The notes under the pieces are model-generated. The model searched no databases. It worked only from the letters and a program-made list of their open reading frames with translations, and was not told the origin of the DNA. DNA of 64,000 nt from Clostridiales bacterium (GTDB lineage Bacteria > Bacillota > Clostridia > Saccharofermentanales > DTU023). Positions 16,246 to 25,165 of this stretch are shown in pieces. The stretch spans positions 90,898 through 154,897 of the forward strand of contig JAQYCV010000005.1 in NCBI GenBank assembly GCA_028724525.1, read 5' to 3'. Position 1 is the first letter of the stretch, and each line of letters opens with the position of its first letter. Made by a program: the position numbers and the translations under genes.

Positions 16246-18355
16246 TCCGGCCACCGGCCCTAATCCCGCGGCCAATACTTTGTTCTTTAAGCTTGACCTC
16301 AAAGCAAATGGCGTGTGGCTTTTTGCCCTCAGCCTCCTCTTCCTTTTGGCTGAACCCTTTGTCCTCTACCTGACAGGGGCCACATCTGTGGACTTGTCAC
16401 GCAATCCGATTTGGGGTTCTCAGCTTGCCCGTGCCTTCGCCGACTTTTCTAGGGGTGTGCAAAGCTTTGTCTTGGCTAGCCTCATGATATTGGGCCTGAC
16501 TTTTTTAGCCTTCCGGCTTTTTACCTTCCTCTTTAGTGCCGAAGAAAGTCATTTTTTCCTGAGCCTCCCCCTCTCCCGGACCCGTCTCTTTGCCAATCGC
16601 TACCTGGCGGGCATAGTCTTAATCAGCCTGGCCTTCCTCGTGGAATTCCTGGTCATGCTTTTGATCTTTTTCCTGCCGCCAGCGAATTTGGCCCTTTACT
16701 TTCAAGACTGGCTTAGCCTTAGGCTGAACTTTTATTTCGCCAGCCTGGCCTTCTTTAGCAACCTGGTCTTTTGCTTGATCTTAGTGGGCCATTTTACGGA
16801 TGGTCTCTTAGTGGCTGTTGGCCTGAACCTGGCCTTACCTGCCTTGTTATTCCTGCTCTACAACTTTGTCCAGGATTCAGTTGCCGGTTATATGGCATCT
16901 CCCCAGCTGGGCTTTTCTCAACTACTCTACTGGTTTGCGCCGCTCCTTCAACTCTTTGTGCCCCGTCAGGGCTTGATGGATGGCCTCCAGAGCCTGACTT
17001 GCTGGATGATCTGGGGGGGGTTGAGTTTGATCGCCTTCCAAAGGAGGCCTGCTGAGCGAGCGGGCAACCGTCTGTCCAGTCTGCCACATTCCTGCCCTCT
17101 TGCCCTCCTCTATACCTTTTTGGGAGGTGTCCTGGGTGGGATGCTCATGGAGTCTTGGACTGACCAAAGGATTCTATATTTCTTACTGGGCTTCCTGCCT
17201 TTTGCCTGCCTGGCCCACCTGCTCTACCAAGTCCTCGTTCAGAGCCCCCTCAAGGGAACAGGCCGCAAATTTGTCGTCAAGATTTGCGCCTGCCTGGTCC
17301 TCATGGTGGCTTTTGATCTGGCAGTAGAGACCTACCCTGTTGAGGCCCCTCTCTATTGGCAAGCTGAAGATCTTGAAAGTGTGGACCTTGACCTCGACCG
17401 CCTTAGCCGAGTCTGGAATATTCGGGAGGGCGGGGTCAGGCTCCATCTCGACCAAGAGACCGGCCCGGAGGTCTTGGCCAAACTCTTGAAGATTTATCAA
17501 GAGGGTCCTCATTTGGCAACACGACAGGGCTTTATCAATGATTCCCGGTTCGTGACAGAAGGAGATCAGGGTACCCTCGTGATTTCTGGCATTCCCCTGG
17601 AAACGGAATTTACCCGTAAAGGCGGCAGAACAGAGAAGGTCCGCTTGTATTACTCTGATATCGATGAGGTCCTTGAGGCTTTTGCCGGTTCTGAGCTTTA
17701 CCAGCCCCTGACTCAGCTCGGCCAAAAGAACTATCTGCCTGGTGACGAAGTCTACTTGGACTTTAGCCTTTATGACGACGGTTCCCACCAGGAGGACTTT
17801 GACCGCCTGCTTGGCGACCTGGCCGACATGCCCTATTTCCAAAAGGACAGGCGACCGGCCCAGCCCCACTTGCCCCACCATGGAGACAAAGTTGGGGCGA
17901 TCCCGGAAGACTTTTATGATGACCAGCCCAAGGGAGAAAGGAAACAAGGCCAGGCTAGTCTAGCCTTGCGGGACCAGGAGGCCGAGAAGCTAGTCGGCCT
18001 CATCCGAGAAGAGGAACGACAGGCGGATGACCTGTCTCAGCTCATGGGCCAAGCCAAGCTTCAAATGTACAAACATGAGCTAACTGATAGCTTTTATGAT
18101 CACTTAGAGAGCCTGTGGCCCCAGCTTCACATGAGGGTCTCCCTCAAGCAGTACCGGGAACTTAGCCTCCCTGGCCTCAGATTCCACCCACTTTCATTCA
18201 AGGAAGAAAATGATGGGCAGTCTGGCCAGGAGACGGATCCTGACCTGCAACTGGAAAGTCTGCACCTAGAATGCTATTTACCCATCTATGAAGATATCTA
18301 CGCGGAGAGTCAGGCCTATATTCTGCAGCTTTTACAAGGAGAAGCACATGACTAA
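16220..18355 (+). CDS. ABC exporter permease with large soluble C-terminal region (1)
   Basis: 711 residues. The ATG at 16220 follows GGAGG by 9 bases and is preferred over an ATG at 16199; either overlaps the ATPase gene. Residues about 20-380 hold roughly eight hydrophobic segments (for example LFALSLLFLLAEPFVLYL and FVLASLMILGLTFLAF). Residues about 390-711 are hydrophilic, rich in Asp and Glu, and start right after a membrane segment, so they are probably extracytoplasmic. The motif FSAEESHFFLSLPLSRTRLF is typical of ABC-2-type bacitracin/lantibiotic-like permeases. It pairs with the next gene. Confidence 0.78.
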   Translation: MPSKASSLNPATGPNPAANTLFFKLDLKANGVWLFALSLLFLLAEPFVLYLTGATSVDLSRNPIWGSQLARAFADFSRGVQSFVLASLMILGLTFLAFRLFTFLFSAEESHFFLSLPLSRTRLFANRYLAGIVLISLAFLVEFLVMLLIFFLPPANLALYFQDWLSLRLNFYFASLAFFSNLVFCLILVGHFTDGLLVAVGLNLALPALLFLLYNFVQDSVAGYMASPQLGFSQLLYWFAPLLQLFVPRQGLMDGLQSLTCWMIWGGLSLIAFQRRPAERAGNRLSSLPHSCPLALLYTFLGGVLGGMLMESWTDQRILYFLLGFLPFACLAHLLYQVLVQSPLKGTGRKFVVKICACLVLMVAFDLAVETYPVEAPLYWQAEDLESVDLDLDRLSRVWNIREGGVRLHLDQETGPEVLAKLLKIYQEGPHLATRQGFINDSRFVTEGDQGTLVISGIPLETEFTRKGGRTEKVRLYYSDIDEVLEAFAGSELYQPLTQLGQKNYLPGDEVYLDFSLYDDGSHQEDFDRLLGDLADMPYFQKDRRPAQPHLPHHGDKVGAIPEDFYDDQPKGERKQGQASLALRDQEAEKLVGLIREEERQADDLSQLMGQAKLQMYKHELTDSFYDHLESLWPQLHMRVSLKQYRELSLPGLRFHPLSFKEENDGQSGQETDPDLQLESLHLECYLPIYEDIYAESQAYILQLLQGEAHD

Positions 18356-20432
18356 AGTTTTACCGGAAAAGCATGAGCCCAATAAATCTACTCAGGAGGA
18401 CGAGAACCTGCTTTTGACCCAGCTGGGTCCATCTCCTAAACTCGCGCCTGCCAGGGCTTTAGCGACTTGGTTTTGCAAGAAGTATGCAGTCTTGGCCATC
18501 CTACCTGCCCTGATCCAAGTCTTACTCTATTCCTTGCCTATCTTGATGAGTGGACGTCCCTATAATAGCAATGATGCCTATTTTTTATATGCGGGGGAGA
18601 GCCTGCTCTTTCCTCTAGGACTCATTTTTGGCCTCGTCCTCGTCCACAAGCTCTTTTCCTTCCAGCATAAGGCCCAAGGGGCTAATCTTATTTATGCCCT
18701 GCCCCTGACCAGGGGACAACTCTATCTCACCCTCTTGGCTTCCGCTGCCCTCCTTTTGGGCCTTACGCGTCTGGCCTCTCTCTTGCAAAACAGCCTCTTG
18801 TATTTGGCCAAGGGAGTGGATTTGCCCTTCATAGGCCTGGTCCGTATGGAGGTCTCCCTCTATCTCAAAATTTGGCTAGCCCTGGCCTTATTAATTTTCT
18901 TTTATGCCGAAGGCTTTAATAGCTTTAACGCCCAGCTTTTGGCTATCTTTATTAATATTTTCTGGCCCTTGCTCTTTTTTGTCCTGCAAATCCTGGCCCA
19001 GGCCTGCTTGCCGAGTTGTGCTGGCTTTGACTGGTCTGGTCCGTTACCCTTGCTTCTGGCCCCCTATCTTTCCGGCTTCTGGCCTGGCCCCTGGCAGGGC
19101 TGGACCCTTTGGATCCGCCTTATCACCGGTCTGGGCTTTTTGCTCATAGCCTTTCTGTCCTTCCTCAAGCGGCCAGCAGAAAACCTGGCCCGTTATGATG
19201 TGGAAGCACCTGCTTTCATCTTGCCGCGAGCCGTTATCTCCCTAGCCTCTGGTCTGAGCATGGGCCTGGTCCTTTACTTTATCCGGAAAGAAATTACCCA
19301 AGAGGCACCGGGCTGGTTTATCTTCATTTTAGGTTTAGTCTTGGGGAGTCTTTTAGCCAATCTCCTACAGGACTTGCTCTACAGCCGGGGCGTGGTCAAA
19401 CTAAGTCGCGCCTTAGCCAAGGCCCTGCTTCTGACTTTGCCCGGCCTGATCACCGTGGCCCTGTTGGCTACAGGTTTTTTTGGCTATGACTTCCGGCTCC
19501 CCCAGTCCGAGGAGAAGACCAAGATCCGCTTGGAACATATAAGTGATGCCCGACTGAATTTACCCCTCGTGAGCATTTTTGGAGTCTATCCCCCTTACGA
19601 GGGTGGATGGGCAGGCGACCAAGTCCTCCCTAAAAGCTGGCAGTTAGATGATCCTGCCCAAAAGGCGTTTTTTATCCAGCTTTTAGACAAGGCCTATGAG
19701 GAGGGCCAAGCCGGCTTAACTTTGCCGCGCGATTTGACCTCCTACGACCTCTACTGGGGGCTTTCGGACGAAAACGATATCATGACGACTGAGGGTCTTT
19801 TAGATATTGCTATCACTTGGCAGAATGCGGGATCCCCCTTCCACCATAAGCGGATTTTACCCTTGGCAGACCAAAGTCTGGAAAGTTTGGCTCCCCTCTT
19901 GAAGGACCCTGCTATGGCTGCCTTCTTTTATAAGCTGGCCTATGCCAATCTTGACCAGGTCTATCTCATCCACAATGGGGAGACTGTCAAGCCCCTTGCC
20001 AAGTCTTCTGCTGACCAGACCGCTGAGCCTGCTCCTGCTACTAAGCTCAGCCTTAACAGCAATTGGCAAGAACTCTGGCAAGTCTATGAGCTACATCAAC
20101 AGAAGGCCGAGGAGCTAGACGCCTATCTGCCGGATTTTGCCCGCTATAGCGATCGCCTCCTCTATGCCCTTATGGCGGATTATAGCAAGATGACCCCGGA
20201 AGAAAGAGAAGATTTAGCCGAGCAAGGAGAAATCCAGCTCAGCCTACATTTCCGTGATCGACTTAGCCAAATTATGCGCCAAGGCCCTATGTCCCTCTAT
20301 TCCAACTTGCAGATGGGCCGGGAAAAGACGGAAACACTTAAATTACCGGTGAAGGAGAATTTTACGCTCAGCAAGCAAGTTTTGCTTGACATTTTGCAGG
20401 AACAGGAGCTGGCTCTGACTTTGCGTGATTAA
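18348..20432 (+). CDS. ABC exporter permease with large soluble C-terminal region (2)
   Basis: 694 residues. The ATG at 18348 follows ACAAGGAGAAGCAC and overlaps the previous stop by 8 bases; an in-frame ATG 60 bases upstream is disfavoured. Residues about 45-390 contain about eight hydrophobic segments, and YALPLTRGQLYLTLLASAAL matches the LPLSRTRLF segment of its partner. The C-terminal ~290 residues are soluble and probably outside the membrane. The architecture parallels the upstream permease, so the two probably form a heterodimer with the shared ATPase. The two soluble regions are not obviously similar in sequence. Confidence 0.78.
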   Translation: MTKVLPEKHEPNKSTQEDENLLLTQLGPSPKLAPARALATWFCKKYAVLAILPALIQVLLYSLPILMSGRPYNSNDAYFLYAGESLLFPLGLIFGLVLVHKLFSFQHKAQGANLIYALPLTRGQLYLTLLASAALLLGLTRLASLLQNSLLYLAKGVDLPFIGLVRMEVSLYLKIWLALALLIFFYAEGFNSFNAQLLAIFINIFWPLLFFVLQILAQACLPSCAGFDWSGPLPLLLAPYLSGFWPGPWQGWTLWIRLITGLGFLLIAFLSFLKRPAENLARYDVEAPAFILPRAVISLASGLSMGLVLYFIRKEITQEAPGWFIFILGLVLGSLLANLLQDLLYSRGVVKLSRALAKALLLTLPGLITVALLATGFFGYDFRLPQSEEKTKIRLEHISDARLNLPLVSIFGVYPPYEGGWAGDQVLPKSWQLDDPAQKAFFIQLLDKAYEEGQAGLTLPRDLTSYDLYWGLSDENDIMTTEGLLDIAITWQNAGSPFHHKRILPLADQSLESLAPLLKDPAMAAFFYKLAYANLDQVYLIHNGETVKPLAKSSADQTAEPAPATKLSLNSNWQELWQVYELHQQKAEELDAYLPDFARYSDRLLYALMADYSKMTPEEREDLAEQGEIQLSLHFRDRLSQIMRQGPMSLYSNLQMGREKTETLKLPVKENFTLSKQVLLDILQEQELALTLRD

Positions 20433-20494
20433 GGACCACCGCGTCTGGCTGCTTTCGTGCTAAGATAAGGAAGATTTTTTCTGGGGAGGGTCAG

Positions 20495-21370
20495 ATGTTT
20501 CGTAAATTAGAAGTTTTGCCACCATTCGCACATGATCTTATTGTAGACTTCATAGGGTGTATCTTTACTTCCCTGGGTCTCTACAACTTTGCTTCACAAT
20601 CAGGCTTCTTGCCCGGCGGTATCTCCGGCGTCTCCCTGATTATTCAGCACTACATACCCTCATTATCCCTGGGTGTCTTGAACCTCTTGCTGAATATCCC
20701 CCTGGTGATTTTTGCCTTCTTTTTTCTAGGCCGAAATTTCCTCCTCCGGTCTATGCGGACGGTCGTAGTCCTGAGTATTACCTTGGATCTATTAGCCCCC
20801 CTCATTCCCACTTATTCCAGCAATCCCTTCCTGGCTGCAGTTTTTGGTGGGAGCTTTGTGGGCTTAGGCCTGGGGATCATCTTCTCCAACCACTCTTCTA
20901 CGGGTGGGGCAGACCTCATTGTCATGAGCCTGAAGAAACTCAGACCCCACCTGTCCCTAGGGACCATTACCATGCTGATTGATGGCGTCATTATCCTGGC
21001 GGGTGGTTTTGTCTTTGGCAATATTGAAGCGGTCCTCAATGGGGTCGTTTTCACCTTTTTTGTGACCCGGGCCATGGACAGCTATATGTCAGGCGCCCAG
21101 GCGGGTAAGCTGGCCATGATTATTACTGACCATGGCAAGGGCCTGGGCCGGGAGATTGAAAGCAAGGTCCAAAGAGGAGCTACTCTGATCGATGCCACCG
21201 GCTCTTATACCGGCAATAAAAAAGAGATTGTCATGTGTGCCCTGAGCCGTCAGCAATTGCCCAAGCTCCGCCAAGTGGTGACGGATTTTGATCCGGCCGC
21301 CCTGCTCATTGTTTTAGAGTATAACGAGGTCTTTGGCACGGGCTTCCAGTCTTTTGTAGAAAAGCACTAG
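20495..21370 (+). CDS. YitT-family membrane protein (DUF2179 C-terminal domain)
   Basis: 291 residues with GGGGAGGG before the ATG. The N-terminal ~200 residues form five to six membrane segments with the family's opening (LYNFASQSGFLPGGISGVSL) and NHSSTGGADLI. The last ~90 residues form the DUF2179 soluble domain (RGATLIDATGSYTGNKKEIVMC). Family function is unsettled; a transporter role is often assumed. It is the last plus-strand gene before a convergent minus-strand gene 14 bases away, with no obvious terminator between them. Confidence 0.88.
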   Translation: MFRKLEVLPPFAHDLIVDFIGCIFTSLGLYNFASQSGFLPGGISGVSLIIQHYIPSLSLGVLNLLLNIPLVIFAFFFLGRNFLLRSMRTVVVLSITLDLLAPLIPTYSSNPFLAAVFGGSFVGLGLGIIFSNHSSTGGADLIVMSLKKLRPHLSLGTITMLIDGVIILAGGFVFGNIEAVLNGVVFTFFVTRAMDSYMSGAQAGKLAMIITDHGKGLGREIESKVQRGATLIDATGSYTGNKKEIVMCALSRQQLPKLRQVVTDFDPAALLIVLEYNEVFGTGFQSFVEKH

Positions 21371-21384
21371 GTCCGCTGATTCCA

Positions 21385-23439
21385 CTAATTTTCCTGACTA
21401 GGTTCCTGCTTGGATTGGGGCAGGGTCCAGTTTTCTGCTCCTAAGAAATAGTAGGGGGCTTGGGGGCTAAAGTTCTCTACCCGCTTAGAGGCAAAGTAGC
21501 AGGCTTGCTGGTAGAGGCTATAGGCAGGCCAAGTCGGAGGGACCATGCTCCGGTCGCCATTCAAGACCAGGCCAGAGGGCTCGAGGGCCAGTTTACTGTT
21601 GAGGTCCTCCTGGCTAATCGTTTGAAAATTAATATCTATACCTGCTTCCATCAAATTAGCATCCCAAGCTAAGACACAATCATGGGTCAAACGGTCATCT
21701 CCTAGATAGAAGATGCTGAGCCCGACTTGGCCTAAGCTTTGTACTTGATTCCCTGCCTTGGCCAGGACTTCTTCAGGCATCTTGGGGGTGGTGTAGCCTG
21801 CCTTGAGTAAAAGTTCCCAAGCGAGATCTCGCCTTTCCTCTGGAGAGCCTGTGGGGCCAGCTGTGGCCGCTGCTATGCGTTGCCCCAGACTTGTTTGGCC
21901 TGTACTGTTGAGGCATTCGCCCTGGGTGGCCAGAATCGGCACCTGGGTGAGTTCTTGCATGGCATTGCCTTGAGGGGCGAGCAGGTAGAGGGCGGCTAAG
22001 ACGTCAGGCTGCGTCAAAGGATTTTCCTCTAGGTCGCTATTGATAGAAAGGGAGACGAGACTACTTGTTGCAAGCTTGTCCAGTTTATAGCCTGCTTGTA
22101 AAATCCGGGCTTGGTCTTCCGGGGTGACCAGGGGGAGCATGGCTAGATCGGCCTCGTAGGTCAGGAGGTCGTCTACAATTTCATAGTTCCGACTGTGCCG
22201 AATGCTGAGTCGGGGGACTTGGGCTTGAGGGAAAGGACTGCCGGGGAGGGCAGGCTTGGCCGTGAAGTTGAGGTCTGGGCTGTCTTCCTGAAAATCAAGG
22301 CAATAAGGGCCAGATCCAGCTGCCGCATAAATGGCCTGGCGGTCCTGGGGACTGAGGACTTCGGCAACAGGATTGTCTTCTGGTGGAATGACCTCGCCTT
22401 CGCCCATCGCTTTACTGTCCTGGTCATACAAGAGGGGTAAGCTGGCCAGTTGCAGCCAGTCCTGTGGGGCGGCGGACCACCAAACCCGAGCGGGAAGGAT
22501 GGGCAGGGCTAGAATATCCTCTAAGTCAGGGCTGATGTTTTCCGTAAAAGAAAGGATCATTTCTTGGTCATTCAGGGCCTCAATGCCCTCCAGCCGGATA
22601 AAGGGCTGGTAGGCACTGGCATTTCCTGCTGCTTCCAGCCCAGTTTCCACTCCCACGATTTTTGCTAGGAAATTATCTCGGGGATAGGCTAGCTGGGCCT
22701 GGATCAGACAGTCGAGGGTAAATTCAATATCTCTAGTCGTCAGGGGCTGCTTGTCTGCCCAGTTAAGCTGGGGCTTAAGTTTCAAGTGGAGACTTTGCCC
22801 ATCTGCGCTTAGGTCGTAAGAATCCAGCAGGCTATAGGCAGCTTGGTCGCCTTCCGCATAAAGGGGGCGGTAGAGGAGGCTGGCCAAGCAGAATAAATAG
22901 GGCGAATTGCTGATCAAGGGGTTGCAGTTGAGGGCCTGAACATAGGCAGGCAGATAATCGGTATAGGGATCCAAAGGCAGGAGGATGCTAATGCGGTCCT
23001 CTTCTGCCTCAAATTTTCCTAGTAGGGGTGGATTGTCTAGGGTCCAGTTTTCCCCCTCTAGATGCTCTTGTTGGTCTAGTACTTCTGGATCTGTAGCCAG
23101 GGGCTGGCCTGGATCCTCTGCCTCTGGCCCCAGGGGCTGGTCTGGGTCAGTCAGGTTTTCTTGCCTTTGGTCTGTTTCTTCAGCCGGGCTAGGACTAGCC
23201 TCTGTTGGAGGGGTCACATGGCCTGCCTGGTTTTCTTCCAGGCCCTTGTCTGGCACGGCAGGGAGGCTGGGCCCTTCTGTCCTGGGCTCGTCTGCTTCTT
23301 CTCCCGCGACTCTGCTGGTTAGCAAGATGGGAAAGGCCAAAATGGAAAATAAGAGGGCCAGGAGGATAACCCAGACAAAAATCAGTTTAAAGTAATCCTG
23401 TTTTTTCTGGGGGGTAGGCTTATTAGACTTTGACGGCAT
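21385..23439 (-). CDS. Membrane-anchored extracellular solute-binding protein, family 5-like
   Basis: 684 residues from the ATG at 23439; a GTG four codons upstream is possible. A cytoplasmic Lys-rich tail and one membrane segment (LIFVWVILLALLFSILAFPI) anchor it, followed by a Pro/Glu/Gln-rich linker of about 100 residues. The body resembles oligopeptide-type binding proteins (family 5): YLFCLASLLYRPLYAEG, AYSLLDSYDLSADGQSLHLK, WADKQPLTTRDIEFTLD. No lipobox and no ABC genes are nearby. It lies in line behind the DHHW and MBOAT genes, so it may serve surface-polymer modification rather than uptake. That is inference. Confidence 0.65.
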   Translation of the reverse strand: MPSKSNKPTPQKKQDYFKLIFVWVILLALLFSILAFPILLTSRVAGEEADEPRTEGPSLPAVPDKGLEENQAGHVTPPTEASPSPAEETDQRQENLTDPDQPLGPEAEDPGQPLATDPEVLDQQEHLEGENWTLDNPPLLGKFEAEEDRISILLPLDPYTDYLPAYVQALNCNPLISNSPYLFCLASLLYRPLYAEGDQAAYSLLDSYDLSADGQSLHLKLKPQLNWADKQPLTTRDIEFTLDCLIQAQLAYPRDNFLAKIVGVETGLEAAGNASAYQPFIRLEGIEALNDQEMILSFTENISPDLEDILALPILPARVWWSAAPQDWLQLASLPLLYDQDSKAMGEGEVIPPEDNPVAEVLSPQDRQAIYAAAGSGPYCLDFQEDSPDLNFTAKPALPGSPFPQAQVPRLSIRHSRNYEIVDDLLTYEADLAMLPLVTPEDQARILQAGYKLDKLATSSLVSLSINSDLEENPLTQPDVLAALYLLAPQGNAMQELTQVPILATQGECLNSTGQTSLGQRIAAATAGPTGSPEERRDLAWELLLKAGYTTPKMPEEVLAKAGNQVQSLGQVGLSIFYLGDDRLTHDCVLAWDANLMEAGIDINFQTISQEDLNSKLALEPSGLVLNGDRSMVPPTWPAYSLYQQACYFASKRVENFSPQAPYYFLGAENWTLPQSKQEPSQEN

Positions 23440-23481
23440 AGAGACCACCACCTTTCCAGGGAAATCTTACGGCTAGCTAGA

Positions 23482-25155
23482 CTATTGGCCTTCTTCGCTT
23501 GCCGCTTCAGGCTCCACATAGCCGGTCATGTGGTCAAAACCATCCAGCCATTGGGGATTGGATACGGCAAAGGTGTAATTCAAGACCAAGACATCTTGGA
23601 TATCCTTGGCCTCAATAAAGGCCAGGAGGTCATCCGTAAACTGTCTGGGATCTATCACGTAGATGTCTTCATACTGGTCGACTAAATAGGGGATAAAGGC
23701 ATTGCCAAAGGAGTCTTTAATGACCACGATAGACTTGCCATTAGTTAGGCTGGACTTGATATGGCCCAGGGCCACATCGCCGCCCAGATAGAGCATGTAT
23801 TGGTTTTCATTGTAAACCTGGTAGGCCAGGAAGGTGCCAGGATAGCCCTCGGCCATGCTGGCATCCGTATAGTAAGTGTAATCTCCCTCGTGCAGGGGCT
23901 GGAAGATCTCTGCCTGGTCTTCAGAACCCAGGAGGAGGGGAGACTTGTCTGTATATCCATAGAGAGAGCCCAGGAAGGTTCCCTCGGGCCGGGTGAGCTT
24001 GTAGTCTGCCAGGTCAGGGGCCTCCAGGTCTAAGGCCTTGCAGAAGGCCTTGTAGGCGTAATAGGCTCCCCGACCATTCCAGTGGTGGTCGGTGCGGAAA
24101 TAGATATATTCATCCAGATGGGCAGCCAGTTCTGAGTAGGCGTCTACTTTAAAAATATCTGGGTCTTCATGCTTATAGATATTGGTGATGGCCTCAAAGT
24201 TGGAGTAGTTGCCAGACCGAAGCTCATCGGTGCCGTAAAAGGCAACTGCGGTGGGGGCCACCAGGCTGATAACCCGGCGCTTTTCGGGCAGGACCTTGCG
24301 GAGATGGTTGATCCGCTGGGCGTAGTAGGCTGTGTACTCAGGCGAGTAGTAGTGGATCTCCATGGCTTGGCCCTTGATAATCACGATGTTGGAGGTTTCC
24401 AGGTCCAGACGGGCCTGGTTGTTGAGTTGGACAGCCGTCTCCTTGATCTCCCTGTTCGCCTTGGGGCCGGCAGGCTGTGTGGGCGCTGTGACCTCTGGCT
24501 CAGGAGTTTTCTCACCTGTAGCTTGCGGAGCTTTGCTCTCCAGGGGATGTTCGAGGCCGCCTTGGCCGCCCCCATCTTTTTGGGCGCTAATGAGGTGGAC
24601 TTGGTCCTCTCCGCCAGGCGTAAAGGTCAGCATGGCCTTCATGCTGCGGTTGAGATTGAGCAACTGTTCACGGAAGGGGAATTGGTCAGCATAATAGGCG
24701 TCCACTCCTGCGTTGAACTCGCCCTGGTAAAAGTCTGACCAGGAAAAGGCAGGTCTTTGGGCCAGGGTCCGTTGCTCGGCTAGAGACATTTCTTCCGTTG
24801 GCCAAAAGATAAATAGGATGCCCATGATGACCAGGGGGAGGAGAAAGGCCCAAAAGCTCAGACGATCAAATTTGAGGGCCTGGTAGGCAAGGCCTTGGCC
24901 TCTTGGAGCCCTGGGGAGAGTCTGGCGTTTGGGACCTTGGGATCTAGGTCTAGGCGGAGCAGGCGGACGGCGAGAGTCGGTCCGGGGGGGAAGGGCTTGG
25001 CCAGGCCTAGGCTGAGCTTTTTGGGGTCCAGCAGGTCTAGGCTGAGATATTCTAGGCCCAGCGGGTCTGGCCTGGGGCCTTGATTGTGGCATTCGGGGCC
25101 TGGCAGGTCTTGCCTGGCTAGGGTTTTGCGGCTGATAGGGAGAATTGTTTTGCAT
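23482..25155 (-). CDS. DHHW-motif surface O-acylation protein (AlgJ/AlgX-like)
   Basis: 557 residues; AGGAG is 7 bases before the ATG. The first ~85 residues are Pro/Arg/Gln-rich with RPARPRMPQSRPQARPAGP-like repeats and are probably cytoplasmic. One membrane segment follows (about 92-112, FWAFLLPLVIMGILFIF). The outer domain carries the family signature YFRTDHHWNGRGAYYAY plus IVVIKDSFGNAFIPYL, the SGNH-like catalytic features of DHHW proteins. Such proteins complete acyl transfer with a neighbouring MBOAT protein, which is exactly the upstream gene here. The acylated polymer is unknown. Confidence 0.85.
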   Translation of the reverse strand: MQNNSPYQPQNPSQARPARPRMPQSRPQARPAGPRISQPRPAGPQKAQPRPGQALPPRTDSRRPPAPPRPRSQGPKRQTLPRAPRGQGLAYQALKFDRLSFWAFLLPLVIMGILFIFWPTEEMSLAEQRTLAQRPAFSWSDFYQGEFNAGVDAYYADQFPFREQLLNLNRSMKAMLTFTPGGEDQVHLISAQKDGGGQGGLEHPLESKAPQATGEKTPEPEVTAPTQPAGPKANREIKETAVQLNNQARLDLETSNIVIIKGQAMEIHYYSPEYTAYYAQRINHLRKVLPEKRRVISLVAPTAVAFYGTDELRSGNYSNFEAITNIYKHEDPDIFKVDAYSELAAHLDEYIYFRTDHHWNGRGAYYAYKAFCKALDLEAPDLADYKLTRPEGTFLGSLYGYTDKSPLLLGSEDQAEIFQPLHEGDYTYYTDASMAEGYPGTFLAYQVYNENQYMLYLGGDVALGHIKSSLTNGKSIVVIKDSFGNAFIPYLVDQYEDIYVIDPRQFTDDLLAFIEAKDIQDVLVLNYTFAVSNPQWLDGFDHMTGYVEPEAASEEGQ

Positions 25156-25165
25156 CTTTCAGCTC

